DNA of 64,000 bases from an uncultured Clostridium sp. (GTDB taxonomy: Bacteria; Bacillota; Clostridia; Oscillospirales; Acutalibacteraceae): assembly GCA_902471875.1 (NCBI GenBank), contig CABRLN010000004.1:27768-91767 (forward strand). The letters are read 5' to 3'. The position numbers and the translations under genes were made by a program. Of the stretch, positions 17,122 to 24,281 are shown piece after piece. The notes under the pieces were generated by a model. The model was given only the letters and a program-made list of their open reading frames with translations, was not told the DNA's origin and made no database searches. The first letter of the stretch is position 1, and each line of letters starts with the position of its first letter.

Positions 17122-17976
17122 ATGAATAAGGTTATTAAATTTGGTATAAATTTTTTAGCAGTCATATCAATTATCACAGTTGTAATTTTAATTTGCTTTG
17201 CTGACAATTTGTTTGCTGTTGACAGTTCAGGTAATGTTATTAAGAATACGGGGAATTCAGTGTATATATCTTTTGAAACAGACCCTTTAATATTGGATGG
17301 TACAGATATTAACTTGATGGATGGGGTAACTGCTACAGACTCACAAGGTAACGATGTTATTGGTTTGGTAAATGCTTCTGTTGTAAATGATAATGAGGAC
17401 AAAGCAATAATGTACAGTGTTAATGATTCTGATTATGAATTAGAAACTACCAAAAGAGGTTTACAGCTTACAAATTATAAAGGACCGTCTATAGCTATTA
17501 AAAAGACTACATATACCTGTGATATTAACGAAATTAATTCTTATATTAAATCGTTAATAGAGGCAAAGTCTATTGTTGCAAAAGACGGTTATGGCAATGA
17601 CATATCTTCAAGTGTATATGTTGACCCTTATGTTCAAATAAAAAAGCCGGGAAAACAAAATATAGAATTAACTGTAAAAAATATATTTTCTGACGTTGCA
17701 AAAAGAAATATTAGTATTACCATAACAGGTTCACTTAATGAAACAAAAGTAACCCTGTCAACAGAAACAACAACTGTTAAGAAAGGTACTATGTTAGACC
17801 CTGCAAGATATATTGTAAATGCTGTTGATGAAGATGGTAAGGATATTAAGGATCAAATAGTATTTGACAACCAGGTTGATGTAAATACACCGGGAAGATA
17901 TAATATTTATTATTATATTTCAGGTAAGGATAATGAGACACCTGCCGCTACGTTAACAGTAGTAGTAACTGAATAA
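17122..17976 (+). CDS. Exported protein with Ig-like/DUF5011-like domains
   Basis: 284 residues. The N-terminus has a basic start and a hydrophobic segment (about residues 9-32) that is a signal peptide or anchor; FADNLFAVD could hold a cleavage site. The rest contains about three beta-rich units: one with DGVTATDSQGNDV, one with IVAKDGYGNDISSSV followed by KKPGKQNIELTV, and a last one with VDEDGKDIKDQIV followed by NTPGRYNIYYY. These are Ig-like or DUF5011-like folds of surface proteins. There is no sorting signal or C-terminal anchor. It closes the locus ahead of a terminator. With the first Ig-like protein it may form the outside part of a kinase-linked system (inferred). Confidence 0.7.
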   Translation: MNKVIKFGINFLAVISIITVVILICFADNLFAVDSSGNVIKNTGNSVYISFETDPLILDGTDINLMDGVTATDSQGNDVIGLVNASVVNDNEDKAIMYSVNDSDYELETTKRGLQLTNYKGPSIAIKKTTYTCDINEINSYIKSLIEAKSIVAKDGYGNDISSSVYVDPYVQIKKPGKQNIELTVKNIFSDVAKRNISITITGSLNETKVTLSTETTTVKKGTMLDPARYIVNAVDEDGKDIKDQIVFDNQVDVNTPGRYNIYYYISGKDNETPAATLTVVVTE

Positions 17977-17982
17977 TTATGC

Positions 17983-18012
17983 AAACACCGTAGTAAGACT
18001 GCGGTGTTTTTG
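17983..18012 (+). terminator. Terminator closing the tyrosine-kinase locus
   Basis: AAACACCGTAGT pairs with ACTGCGGTGTTT (one G-U) around a 3-base loop, followed by TTTTGTTAT. Confidence 0.88.
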
Positions 18013-18086
18013 TTATATGTTTGGTATTGGTAATATTAGACCATGCCTAACAATTATCATAATTTAGCTGTTGCTATATCAAAATT

Positions 18087-18162
18087 AAGGCGTATATGAA
18101 AAGTTTGAAATATGTTTAAAACCAAATTATATAACATATTTCTTAATTTTCACATACGCCTT
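18087..18162 (-). repeat. 76-base imperfect inverted repeat downstream of dut
   Basis: Arms of about 30 bases, starting AAGGCGTATATGAAAA and ending TTTTCACATACGCCTT, match at most positions around a 16-base AT centre. It may end the minus-strand zapA-U32-dut transcript, although the T run is short. The arm length is more than a terminator needs and would fit a small mobile palindrome (MITE-like). Confidence 0.6.
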
Positions 18163-18174
18163 CATATAATTAAA

Positions 18175-18612
18175 TTATTTACCTGTTGAGCCAAATCCTC
18201 CGGTGTTGCGTACAGTTTCATCAAGATTTTCTGTAACTACAACATTTGGTATGCACACCGGCATAACAACCATTTGTGCAATTCTGTCGTTAGGATTAAC
18301 TGTGTAGTTTACGTTACTACTGTTTTGCAAAATAACGCATAGCTCGCCACGGTAGTCACTGTCAATTACTCCTACTCCGTTTGCGAGTGAAATTCCATGT
18401 TTTATGCCTAAGCCACTTCTTGCAAACATGAATATACCATATTGATTGCTTGGTAGCTCTACAGCAATACCTGTAGGTATTGTAACACGCTGACCTGCAT
18501 TTATTGTAACAGGCTTTGTAATGCAGGCGTGTAAGTCCATACCTGCCGAACCTTCGGTTGCTCTTACAGGAATTATTGCGTTATCTTTTAGTTTTTTTAT
18601 TTTTAAATCCAT
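18175..18612 (-). CDS. dut: dUTP diphosphatase
   Basis: Hydrolyses dUTP to dUMP and pyrophosphate, keeping uracil out of DNA and feeding dTMP synthesis. The five trimeric dUTPase motifs are present in order: AGMDLHA, ARSGLGIKHGISLANGVGVID (motifs 2 and 3 region), RIAQMVV and the C-terminal GGFGSTGK arm. 145 residues is the standard length. A CGGAGAA site precedes the ATG. It follows the U32 gene on the minus strand by about 50 bases and may be co-transcribed with it. Confidence 0.95.
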   Translation of the reverse strand: MDLKIKKLKDNAIIPVRATEGSAGMDLHACITKPVTINAGQRVTIPTGIAVELPSNQYGIFMFARSGLGIKHGISLANGVGVIDSDYRGELCVILQNSSNVNYTVNPNDRIAQMVVMPVCIPNVVVTENLDETVRNTGGFGSTGK

Positions 18613-18665
18613 TGTGTTTCTCCGTTTTTAGGGTTGATATGTTTTTATATAATATTATTTATTGT

Positions 18666-20816
18666 TTATAAAACTCCCTTGTAGTACAAACCGCGAGTGT
18701 GTCCGCCTTCTATTTTATTTTGATTTTGTACGGCATGAAGAGCATATAATTTTTGTTCATTGGTTTCGGTGGTGAACAGCATTGTGTAAAAGTCTGCATT
18801 CTCAATTTCTTTCAGTCTGTCACCCATATATAAAGGAACACTATTAAAAATTTGAGTACAGCCGCCGCTGCATTTGTACGGAAAGCTAATTTCTTTTCTG
18901 TCGGTAATATATCCTAAGCCACCGCATTCTTTACAGGTTTTGGTTTTGGAATTTACTCCTGGGCAGTTTCGTGTAAGCATAAGAGGAAGCTTGCCATATA
19001 TTAATACACCTGTTTCAATATTGCCGCCAAGTTGGTTTATCTGCATTAATGTAAGCTCGAAGGAAGCAGTAAGGGATTTTAAGCCAAGCTGCTGAAAAAA
19101 GTAAACACTTTCGGTGTTCATTACATTTAGTCTGAAATTTCCGTGTATTGTCAGTTTTAGCTCTTTACAAAGTGGAATTGCGCCAAGATTATTTACAAGT
19201 ACATGCTTTATGCCTAGATTTTTTGCTTTTTGAAGATGTCTGCGGACTTGTTCTTCTCGTCCGAACATACCTCCAAAAATTTCTATACCAAGGTTAAAGC
19301 CCTTTGCTTTAAGGCTTGTCATAATTTCGGTTGGTGTATTTTCAGGAATAAATACAAGTTCGCATTGGGCAAATTCAATAGGAATGTCCCAGTCAGAAAA
19401 AATTGCTCTTACAGGTACAACCGCTTTTTTAGTTTTTGTTTTTTTGTTGTGTAAAGTGACGTCATTAATTTCACAATGCTTATGATTGTTAAGAATTAAA
19501 TGTGTTAAGTTGTCCAGTGCATTTCTGCGAAGCTTGTTTAGTACAGAAAGAGGGATAGTGGTGTTGCTTTCAATATTAGCATGGCACAGGCATACTTTAT
19601 AAGGAGTGCCGCCTGTTTTGCTAAGCTGTTCACAGACCTTTTCATTTGTAAGAGGCTTATGAACAGCCCTCTCGCCATTTTCACCATATACCGTTGTTGT
19701 TATTTCTGAAAATTCAGGTGTTTTATGAATAGCAGTTACACCGTCAGACTGGTTGTTTTGTTCAAAAGGCTTTTCGGTCAAAATTGAAGCGGTAAGTATG
19801 GCTGGCTTGTTAATATTTATGGTAAAGTTCATTTCAACAGGAATACGCTGATATTCGTTTTTATAAATGGAGTGAATTTGATTTAGTACCTTTGTGGTAG
19901 CAGATATAACATCTTCCTTTTGGCGTGTTCCAAACATATCAGCACCGAGGTTTCCTGTGTAATATCCGTTTGTAAAGCCAGAGCGTGAGAAAACGCTCTT
20001 TAATTGGTTACAGCTGTCAGTGTCGGCATATCCGCTGTCACAGTATTGCCTTGCTACATTTACAGCAGAGGCTACATATTCGGGGCGTTTCATTCTCCCT
20101 TCTATTTTAGCTGAGGTTATGCCAATTTTTTGTAATTCCTGCAAATGTTCCAGCACAGACATATCCTTAAGACTCAGGTCATGACCTGTACCGTTTTCAA
20201 CCATAAATGGAAGTCGGCAGGTTTGAGCACACTGACCTCGGTTGCCGCTCCTTCCGCCTAAAACCGAGCTAAAATAGCACTGTCCTGATACACACATACA
20301 CAGTGCACCGTGTACAAATACTTCAAGCTCAATAGGGCATACTTGTGCAACCTTTTTAATTTCTTCAAATGACATTTCTCGTGACAATACCACTCGTTTA
20401 AATCCCAATTCGTAAAGCAGCTTTGCGCCATGTGGTGTGTGTACGCTCATTTGTGTTGAGCCGTGCAAAGGCAGCTGCGGCATTGATTTATGCAATATAG
20501 AAGCAAAGCCTACATCCTGCACGATTATTGCGTCAATTTGCAGTTTGTAGGCTTGGTGTGCCATACTGATTGCTATGGGAAGTTCGCTGTCAGTAATAAG
20601 TGTATTCATAGTTAAATACAGCTTAACACCTCTTTGGTGGCAAAAGTCCACAGCTTCTTTCAATTGTTCAAAATCAAAATTTTTTGCAGAGGCTCTTGCT
20701 CCAAAGCGTTCAGCACCTATATATACAGCGTCAGCACCCGACCTTACAGCGGCTATAAGAGCCTCCATAGAGCCTGCCGGGGCAAGAATTTCTAAATTAT
20801 TATTAATATTACTCAC
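18666..20816 (-). CDS. U32 family protein with DUF3656, RlhA-like RNA hydroxylation factor
   Basis: 716 residues: an N-terminal U32 TIM-barrel domain (ILAPAGSMEALIAAVRSGADAVY pattern), a cysteine cluster (Cys173, 175, 180, 196, 200) that in this family is thought to hold an iron-sulfur centre, then a long C-terminal part with a second Cys cluster near NCPGVNSKTKTCKECGG. The U32 plus DUF3656 layout matches RlhA, which supports 5-hydroxycytidine formation in 23S rRNA, more than the shorter TrhP-type tRNA proteins; the peptidase name is historical. It starts six bases after the zapA stop, so the two are coupled. The exact RNA target is inferred. Confidence 0.85.
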   Translation of the reverse strand: MSNINNNLEILAPAGSMEALIAAVRSGADAVYIGAERFGARASAKNFDFEQLKEAVDFCHQRGVKLYLTMNTLITDSELPIAISMAHQAYKLQIDAIIVQDVGFASILHKSMPQLPLHGSTQMSVHTPHGAKLLYELGFKRVVLSREMSFEEIKKVAQVCPIELEVFVHGALCMCVSGQCYFSSVLGGRSGNRGQCAQTCRLPFMVENGTGHDLSLKDMSVLEHLQELQKIGITSAKIEGRMKRPEYVASAVNVARQYCDSGYADTDSCNQLKSVFSRSGFTNGYYTGNLGADMFGTRQKEDVISATTKVLNQIHSIYKNEYQRIPVEMNFTININKPAILTASILTEKPFEQNNQSDGVTAIHKTPEFSEITTTVYGENGERAVHKPLTNEKVCEQLSKTGGTPYKVCLCHANIESNTTIPLSVLNKLRRNALDNLTHLILNNHKHCEINDVTLHNKKTKTKKAVVPVRAIFSDWDIPIEFAQCELVFIPENTPTEIMTSLKAKGFNLGIEIFGGMFGREEQVRRHLQKAKNLGIKHVLVNNLGAIPLCKELKLTIHGNFRLNVMNTESVYFFQQLGLKSLTASFELTLMQINQLGGNIETGVLIYGKLPLMLTRNCPGVNSKTKTCKECGGLGYITDRKEISFPYKCSGGCTQIFNSVPLYMGDRLKEIENADFYTMLFTTETNEQKLYALHAVQNQNKIEGGHTRGLYYKGVL

Positions 20817-20822
20817 AATAAA

Positions 20823-21431
20823 TTAACTCTCTTCATTAAGCAAATTCATAAGCTCTTCGTCTGTAACAACATCGGCAAATTCATCTCTTGTAAAAAGCTG
20901 GTCAGGTGTTGCCGACTTTTTTGCCGGTTTACTGCTATTTGTGTTGTTTATACTTTTTAGCTTAGCAGATGATGTTTTCACACTGTTTAAGGTTGAAGGC
21001 GTTGTTTTGGTGTTTATTACAGGTTTTGCTGTTTCTGCAGGAGCATCCTCCTCAACATATGTACCTGCTTTAAGTTCAGATATTACTCTGTGCAAGCCTG
21101 CCTTTTCTTCTTTTAGCTGTGTGTTTTCAACTAGCAGCCTGTTAAGCTGTATTGTGGCTTCTTTTGCGACAGATTCGCAGTCGTCTGTCTTTTTTATTAA
21201 TTCTCTTGTAATTATACGCTCTTTTTCAAGCTGGTCGCAGTAGTTAAGTGCCGCAACTATTGTTGCCATTTGCAACGACAGCTTTGGGTCACTGTCTGCT
21301 AAAAATTTTATACGCTCGTCAACAATTTTTGCTATTTTTTGAATATATTGCTCACTTTCATCTGCCGTAATTAAAAACTGGCTTCCGCAAATTTTTAGTC
21401 TTACCTTGGTTTTCTTTGTATCGTCACCCAT
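20823..21431 (-). CDS. zapA: Cell division protein ZapA with a long C-terminal extension
   Basis: ZapA bundles FtsZ protofilaments at the division site. The N-terminal about 100 residues carry the family pattern (KVRLKICGSQFLI..., then YIQKIAKIVDERI and a coiled coil). The usual protein is about 85-130 residues; here a further 90 residues form a Thr/Ser/Lys/Pro-rich linker ending in an acidic helix (TDEELMNLLNEE). The tail could recruit a partner to the ring (inference). A perfect AAGGAGG ribosome site precedes the ATG. The U32 gene and dut follow on the same strand. Confidence 0.88.
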   Translation of the reverse strand: MGDDTKKTKVRLKICGSQFLITADESEQYIQKIAKIVDERIKFLADSDPKLSLQMATIVAALNYCDQLEKERIITRELIKKTDDCESVAKEATIQLNRLLVENTQLKEEKAGLHRVISELKAGTYVEEDAPAETAKPVINTKTTPSTLNSVKTSSAKLKSINNTNSSKPAKKSATPDQLFTRDEFADVVTDEELMNLLNEES

Positions 21432-21666
21432 AATTATACCTCCTTACTTATAAATTCAAATATATCATATATTATACTACATTTAAAAAACATATAAAAG
21501 ACTTTTGCCGTTTTTTTAAGAAAATTTTCATTTATTAAGATGTGTTTTAGAAAATTTAATAAAATCAAGTATAAATTATATAATTTTACATAGTTATTTT
21601 AGCTATTTGAATAAAATATATGTTTTTGATTGTATTTAGTTTGGTATTAAATGGATGATTTACTAC
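21432..21666. other. AT-rich gap between divergent zapA and rimP
   Basis: No gene is visible. A minus-strand TATAAT (21471-21476) is a reasonable -10 for zapA, with a weak -35. The rest is A/T tracts with no recognised element. Confidence 0.45.
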
Positions 21667-21695
21667 TTGATATTTTTGGTTTTGTGTGATAAAAT
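21667..21695 (+). promoter_or_regulatory. Promoter of the rimP-nusA-infB operon
   Basis: TTGATA, 17 bases, TAAAAT, with a TGn extension just before the -10. It lies 32 bases upstream of the leader hairpin. Confidence 0.75.
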
Positions 21696-21726
21696 TATTA
21701 ACAGATAAATAAATATTAAAAGTAAG

Positions 21727-21760
21727 GAGTGGGAAGTTAAATGCCCGCTCTTTTTGTTTT
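21727..21760 (+). terminator. Leader terminator hairpin upstream of rimP (rimP-leader-like attenuator)
   Basis: GAGTGGG pairs with CCCGCTC (one G-U) around a 10-base loop, followed by TTTTTGTTTT: a complete intrinsic terminator between promoter and first gene. This position and a GAGTGGG-type stem are typical of the rimP leader described in Gram-positive bacteria. It would let the cell limit the operon by premature termination, perhaps through NusA encoded downstream. Confidence 0.75.
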
Positions 21761-21780
21761 ACAAGAAAGGAAGTGCGTAT

Positions 21781-22248
21781 ATGGCAGGAAAAAATACAGT
21801 AACAACTGTGTGGGAAATTGTAGAGCCATACGTAGAACAACTTAATTTACAGTTGTGGGATGTTCGCTTTGTAAAAGAGGGAGCAAACTGGTATTTAAGA
21901 ATTTTTATTGACAGTGAAAAGGGTATTACTATTGAGGACTGCGAGGCTGTAAGTCGTGCTGTTGACGAGCCTCTTGATATTGCAGACCCTATTGACAAAA
22001 GTTATTGTCTTGAGGTTTGCTCACCCGGTATTGAACGAGAACTTACAAGACCCGAACATTTTGACCGCTTTATTGGTGCAAAGGTTATGGTTAAAATGAT
22101 AAGACCTCTTGAAAATGCAGGCAAAGAGTTTAAAGGTGTTTTAACTGCTGCTGATAAATTAACCTGTACTGTTTCTACAGAAAAGGGAGAGGTTAATTTT
22201 AACAAAAAAGACAGCGTTTGGGTAAAGCTGGACGATTTTGATATATAA
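21781..22248 (+). CDS. rimP: Ribosome maturation factor RimP
   Basis: Assists 30S subunit assembly. 155 residues with the N-terminal alpha/beta domain (VWEIVEPYVEQL..., IFIDSEKGITIEDCEAVSRAV) and the YCLEVCSPGIERELTRPEHF signature, then an SH3-like C-terminal domain. ATG at 21781 is chosen because GAAAGGAAGTG stands just before it; an upstream in-frame codon at 21754 lies within the T tail of the leader terminator. First gene of the operon, as in most Firmicutes. Confidence 0.94.
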   Translation: MAGKNTVTTVWEIVEPYVEQLNLQLWDVRFVKEGANWYLRIFIDSEKGITIEDCEAVSRAVDEPLDIADPIDKSYCLEVCSPGIERELTRPEHFDRFIGAKVMVKMIRPLENAGKEFKGVLTAADKLTCTVSTEKGEVNFNKKDSVWVKLDDFDI

Positions 22249-22325
22249 TTAATGGATTGTTTGGATTATTTTCAAAAGCTTGTATATTTAAGATAAAAAA
22301 TGTTTAAGAAAGGTTGATAAGAAAA

Positions 22326-23618
22326 ATGGATAACAAAGAGCTATTTGAAGCTATTGCACAGCTGGAACAAGATAAAGGTGTGCCTTCTGAATATATGTTT
22401 GAGCAAATTCAAAGAGCTATAGAAATTGCCGCAGGCAAAAATTACGGAAACGACAATGTAAAATTTATAGTTGATAAAGACCAATATATTTTTGACGCTT
22501 ATCTGCAAAAAGAAGTTGTTGAAGAGGTGTTTGACAATAACATTGAAATTTCTCTTGAAAAGGCAAGAGAAATTAACCCTAGTGTTGAAATTGGTGATTA
22601 TGTAGGCGTAAAAATGGACACAATGGCATTAGGTAGAATTGGTGTTAATGCCGCAAGAAATGTTATTAAGCAGGGTATTAACGAGGGCGAAAAGGGTCAG
22701 ATTATGCTTGAATTCCAAAGTAAAATAGGCGAACTTGTTACTGCCACCGTTGAAAGAATAGACCCGCGCACAGGTAATGCTACAGTAAGAATAGGCAAAT
22801 CTACCGCCGTTTTACTTGCAGGCGAACAGGTTGACGGTGAGGTTTTGGAAGAAGACCAAAAGGTTAAGGTTTATATTTCGGATGTTCAAAAGAGAGACAA
22901 GGGCGGTTTAAGGGTGTTGATTTCACGCACACACCCTGAATTTGTAAAAAGAATGTTTGAAACAGAGGTTCCTGAAATTTATGACGGCACTGTTGAAATT
23001 AAATCAGTATCAAGAGAAGCAGGTTCAAGAACTAAAATTGCTGTATTCAGTAAGGATAAGCAGGTTGACGCTATTGGTGCATGTATTGGTACAAGAGGTG
23101 TACGAGTAGGCACAATAGTTGATGAGCTTAATGGAGAAAAAATTGATATTATTGAATATAACGAAAATCCTAAAGAATTTATTGCCGCAGCGCTGTCACC
23201 TGCAAGCGTTATTAAGGTTCAGGTTGCTGCAGATGGCTCAAAAACCTGTCGTGTAACAGTACCTGACAGTCAGCTTTCACTTGCTATTGGTAACAAGGGT
23301 CAGAATGCTCGTCTTGCTGCAAAGCTTACAGGTTGGAAAATTGATATTCGTCCTGAAAGCGGATTCTTTGGTGAAGATGATGATGATTTTATTCCTGCTG
23401 AAGATGATGCAGAGATTTTACCGGAGAATAAGGATAACTTAATTGAAACAGCTGAAGATTTAGACGTTGTTGTAACCGAAAACGAAATTGAGGAATTTTC
23501 AGAGAAAGAGGACTTTGAGCTTGAAGAAGTTGAAGCTGACGAGGATTTAGAAGCTGAATTAGATATTGAAGAGGATAATCTTGAAGCTCAAGCAGAGGTT
23601 GACGAAATAGAGGAATAA
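22326..23618 (+). CDS. nusA: Transcription termination/antitermination factor NusA
   Basis: Binds RNA polymerase and modulates pausing, termination and antitermination. N-terminal polymerase-binding domain (about residues 1-130), S1 domain (about 135-200), then two KH domains including the IGTRGVRVG and IGNKGQNARLA loops. Beyond about residue 345 is an 85-residue highly acidic Asp/Glu tail, not part of the core fold and longer than in Bacillus NusA. ATG at 22326 is chosen over a TTG that touches the AAGAAAGG site. It lies 77 bases after rimP. Confidence 0.94.
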   Translation: MDNKELFEAIAQLEQDKGVPSEYMFEQIQRAIEIAAGKNYGNDNVKFIVDKDQYIFDAYLQKEVVEEVFDNNIEISLEKAREINPSVEIGDYVGVKMDTMALGRIGVNAARNVIKQGINEGEKGQIMLEFQSKIGELVTATVERIDPRTGNATVRIGKSTAVLLAGEQVDGEVLEEDQKVKVYISDVQKRDKGGLRVLISRTHPEFVKRMFETEVPEIYDGTVEIKSVSREAGSRTKIAVFSKDKQVDAIGACIGTRGVRVGTIVDELNGEKIDIIEYNENPKEFIAAALSPASVIKVQVAADGSKTCRVTVPDSQLSLAIGNKGQNARLAAKLTGWKIDIRPESGFFGEDDDDFIPAEDDAEILPENKDNLIETAEDLDVVVTENEIEEFSEKEDFELEEVEADEDLEAELDIEEDNLEAQAEVDEIEE

Positions 23619-23662
23619 TTTATATAGAACTTTTGCATTATTCCGTGAAAGGTAGTGGTGAT

Positions 23663-23968
23663 GTGAAGCAAAAAAGAATACCCTTAAGGAAATGCACAGG
23701 ATGTATGGAAATGAAGCCTAAAAAAGACCTTATCCGTATTGTAAAAGCCCCTGATGTTAAAGGTGAAAACGGTGAGATTTTACAAAAAGGCGAGGTGTCG
23801 CTTGACACTACAGGCAAAAAGCCGGGCAGAGGTGCTTATGTATGTAATAATACAGACTGTCTGCATCAGGCGCAAAAAGCGCGAAGATTAGAAAGGGCAT
23901 TTTCCTGTAAAATTCCTGAGGAAGTTTATATTCAACTGGAAGAAGGTATGAAAAGCCTTGAACAATAA
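23663..23968 (+). CDS. rnpM: YlxR/RnpM family RNA-binding protein
   Basis: 101 residues with the DUF448 signatures RKCTGC (Cys11, Cys14) near the N-terminus and GRGAYVC in the middle. In Bacillus the family member has been reported to bind RNase P RNA and modulate it. GTG at 23663 gives the normal N-terminus (V/M-KQKRIPLRKCTGC) and is preceded by AAAGGTAGTGG. It lies between nusA and the L7Ae-like gene, the standard order, and overlaps the latter by 11 bases. Confidence 0.88.
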   Translation: MKQKRIPLRKCTGCMEMKPKKDLIRIVKAPDVKGENGEILQKGEVSLDTTGKKPGRGAYVCNNTDCLHQAQKARRLERAFSCKIPEEVYIQLEEGMKSLEQ

Positions 23969-24266
23969 CAAACTATTATCCTTTTTAGGATTATGCAGAA
24001 GAGCAGGTAAGATGACCATAGGTAACGATGCGGTTATTGAAGCAATGATAAGTGGTGAATCCTGCTTGGTGCTGTTAGCCGAAAATGCGTCACAACGCAC
24101 TGCTAAAGACATAATGGAAACGGCACAGAAAAACAACATACAAATTGTAAGGTTATCTTACGATAAACAGCAAATAAGCCGTGCTCTTGGTAAGCTGACA
24201 GCTGTAATATCGATTAATGAAGCAGGGTTTGCAAAGAAGATAATAGAACTAACAGGTAACGAATAA
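23958..24266 (+). CDS. ylxQ: YlxQ, ribosomal protein L7Ae family
   Basis: 102 residues with the L7Ae/L30e fold: LGLCRRAGKMTIGNDAV at the N-terminus, then ENASQRTAKDI and the Leu/Ile-rich core. Related proteins bind kink-turn RNAs. Starts at TTG inside the end of rnpM (11-base overlap), with a GAAGG motif upstream, so translation is coupled and probably modest. Normal member of the nusA-infB operon; its cellular target is not settled. Confidence 0.86.
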   Translation: MNNNKLLSFLGLCRRAGKMTIGNDAVIEAMISGESCLVLLAENASQRTAKDIMETAQKNNIQIVRLSYDKQQISRALGKLTAVISINEAGFAKKIIELTGNE

Positions 24267-24281
24267 GGAGGTAAGTTGCTT

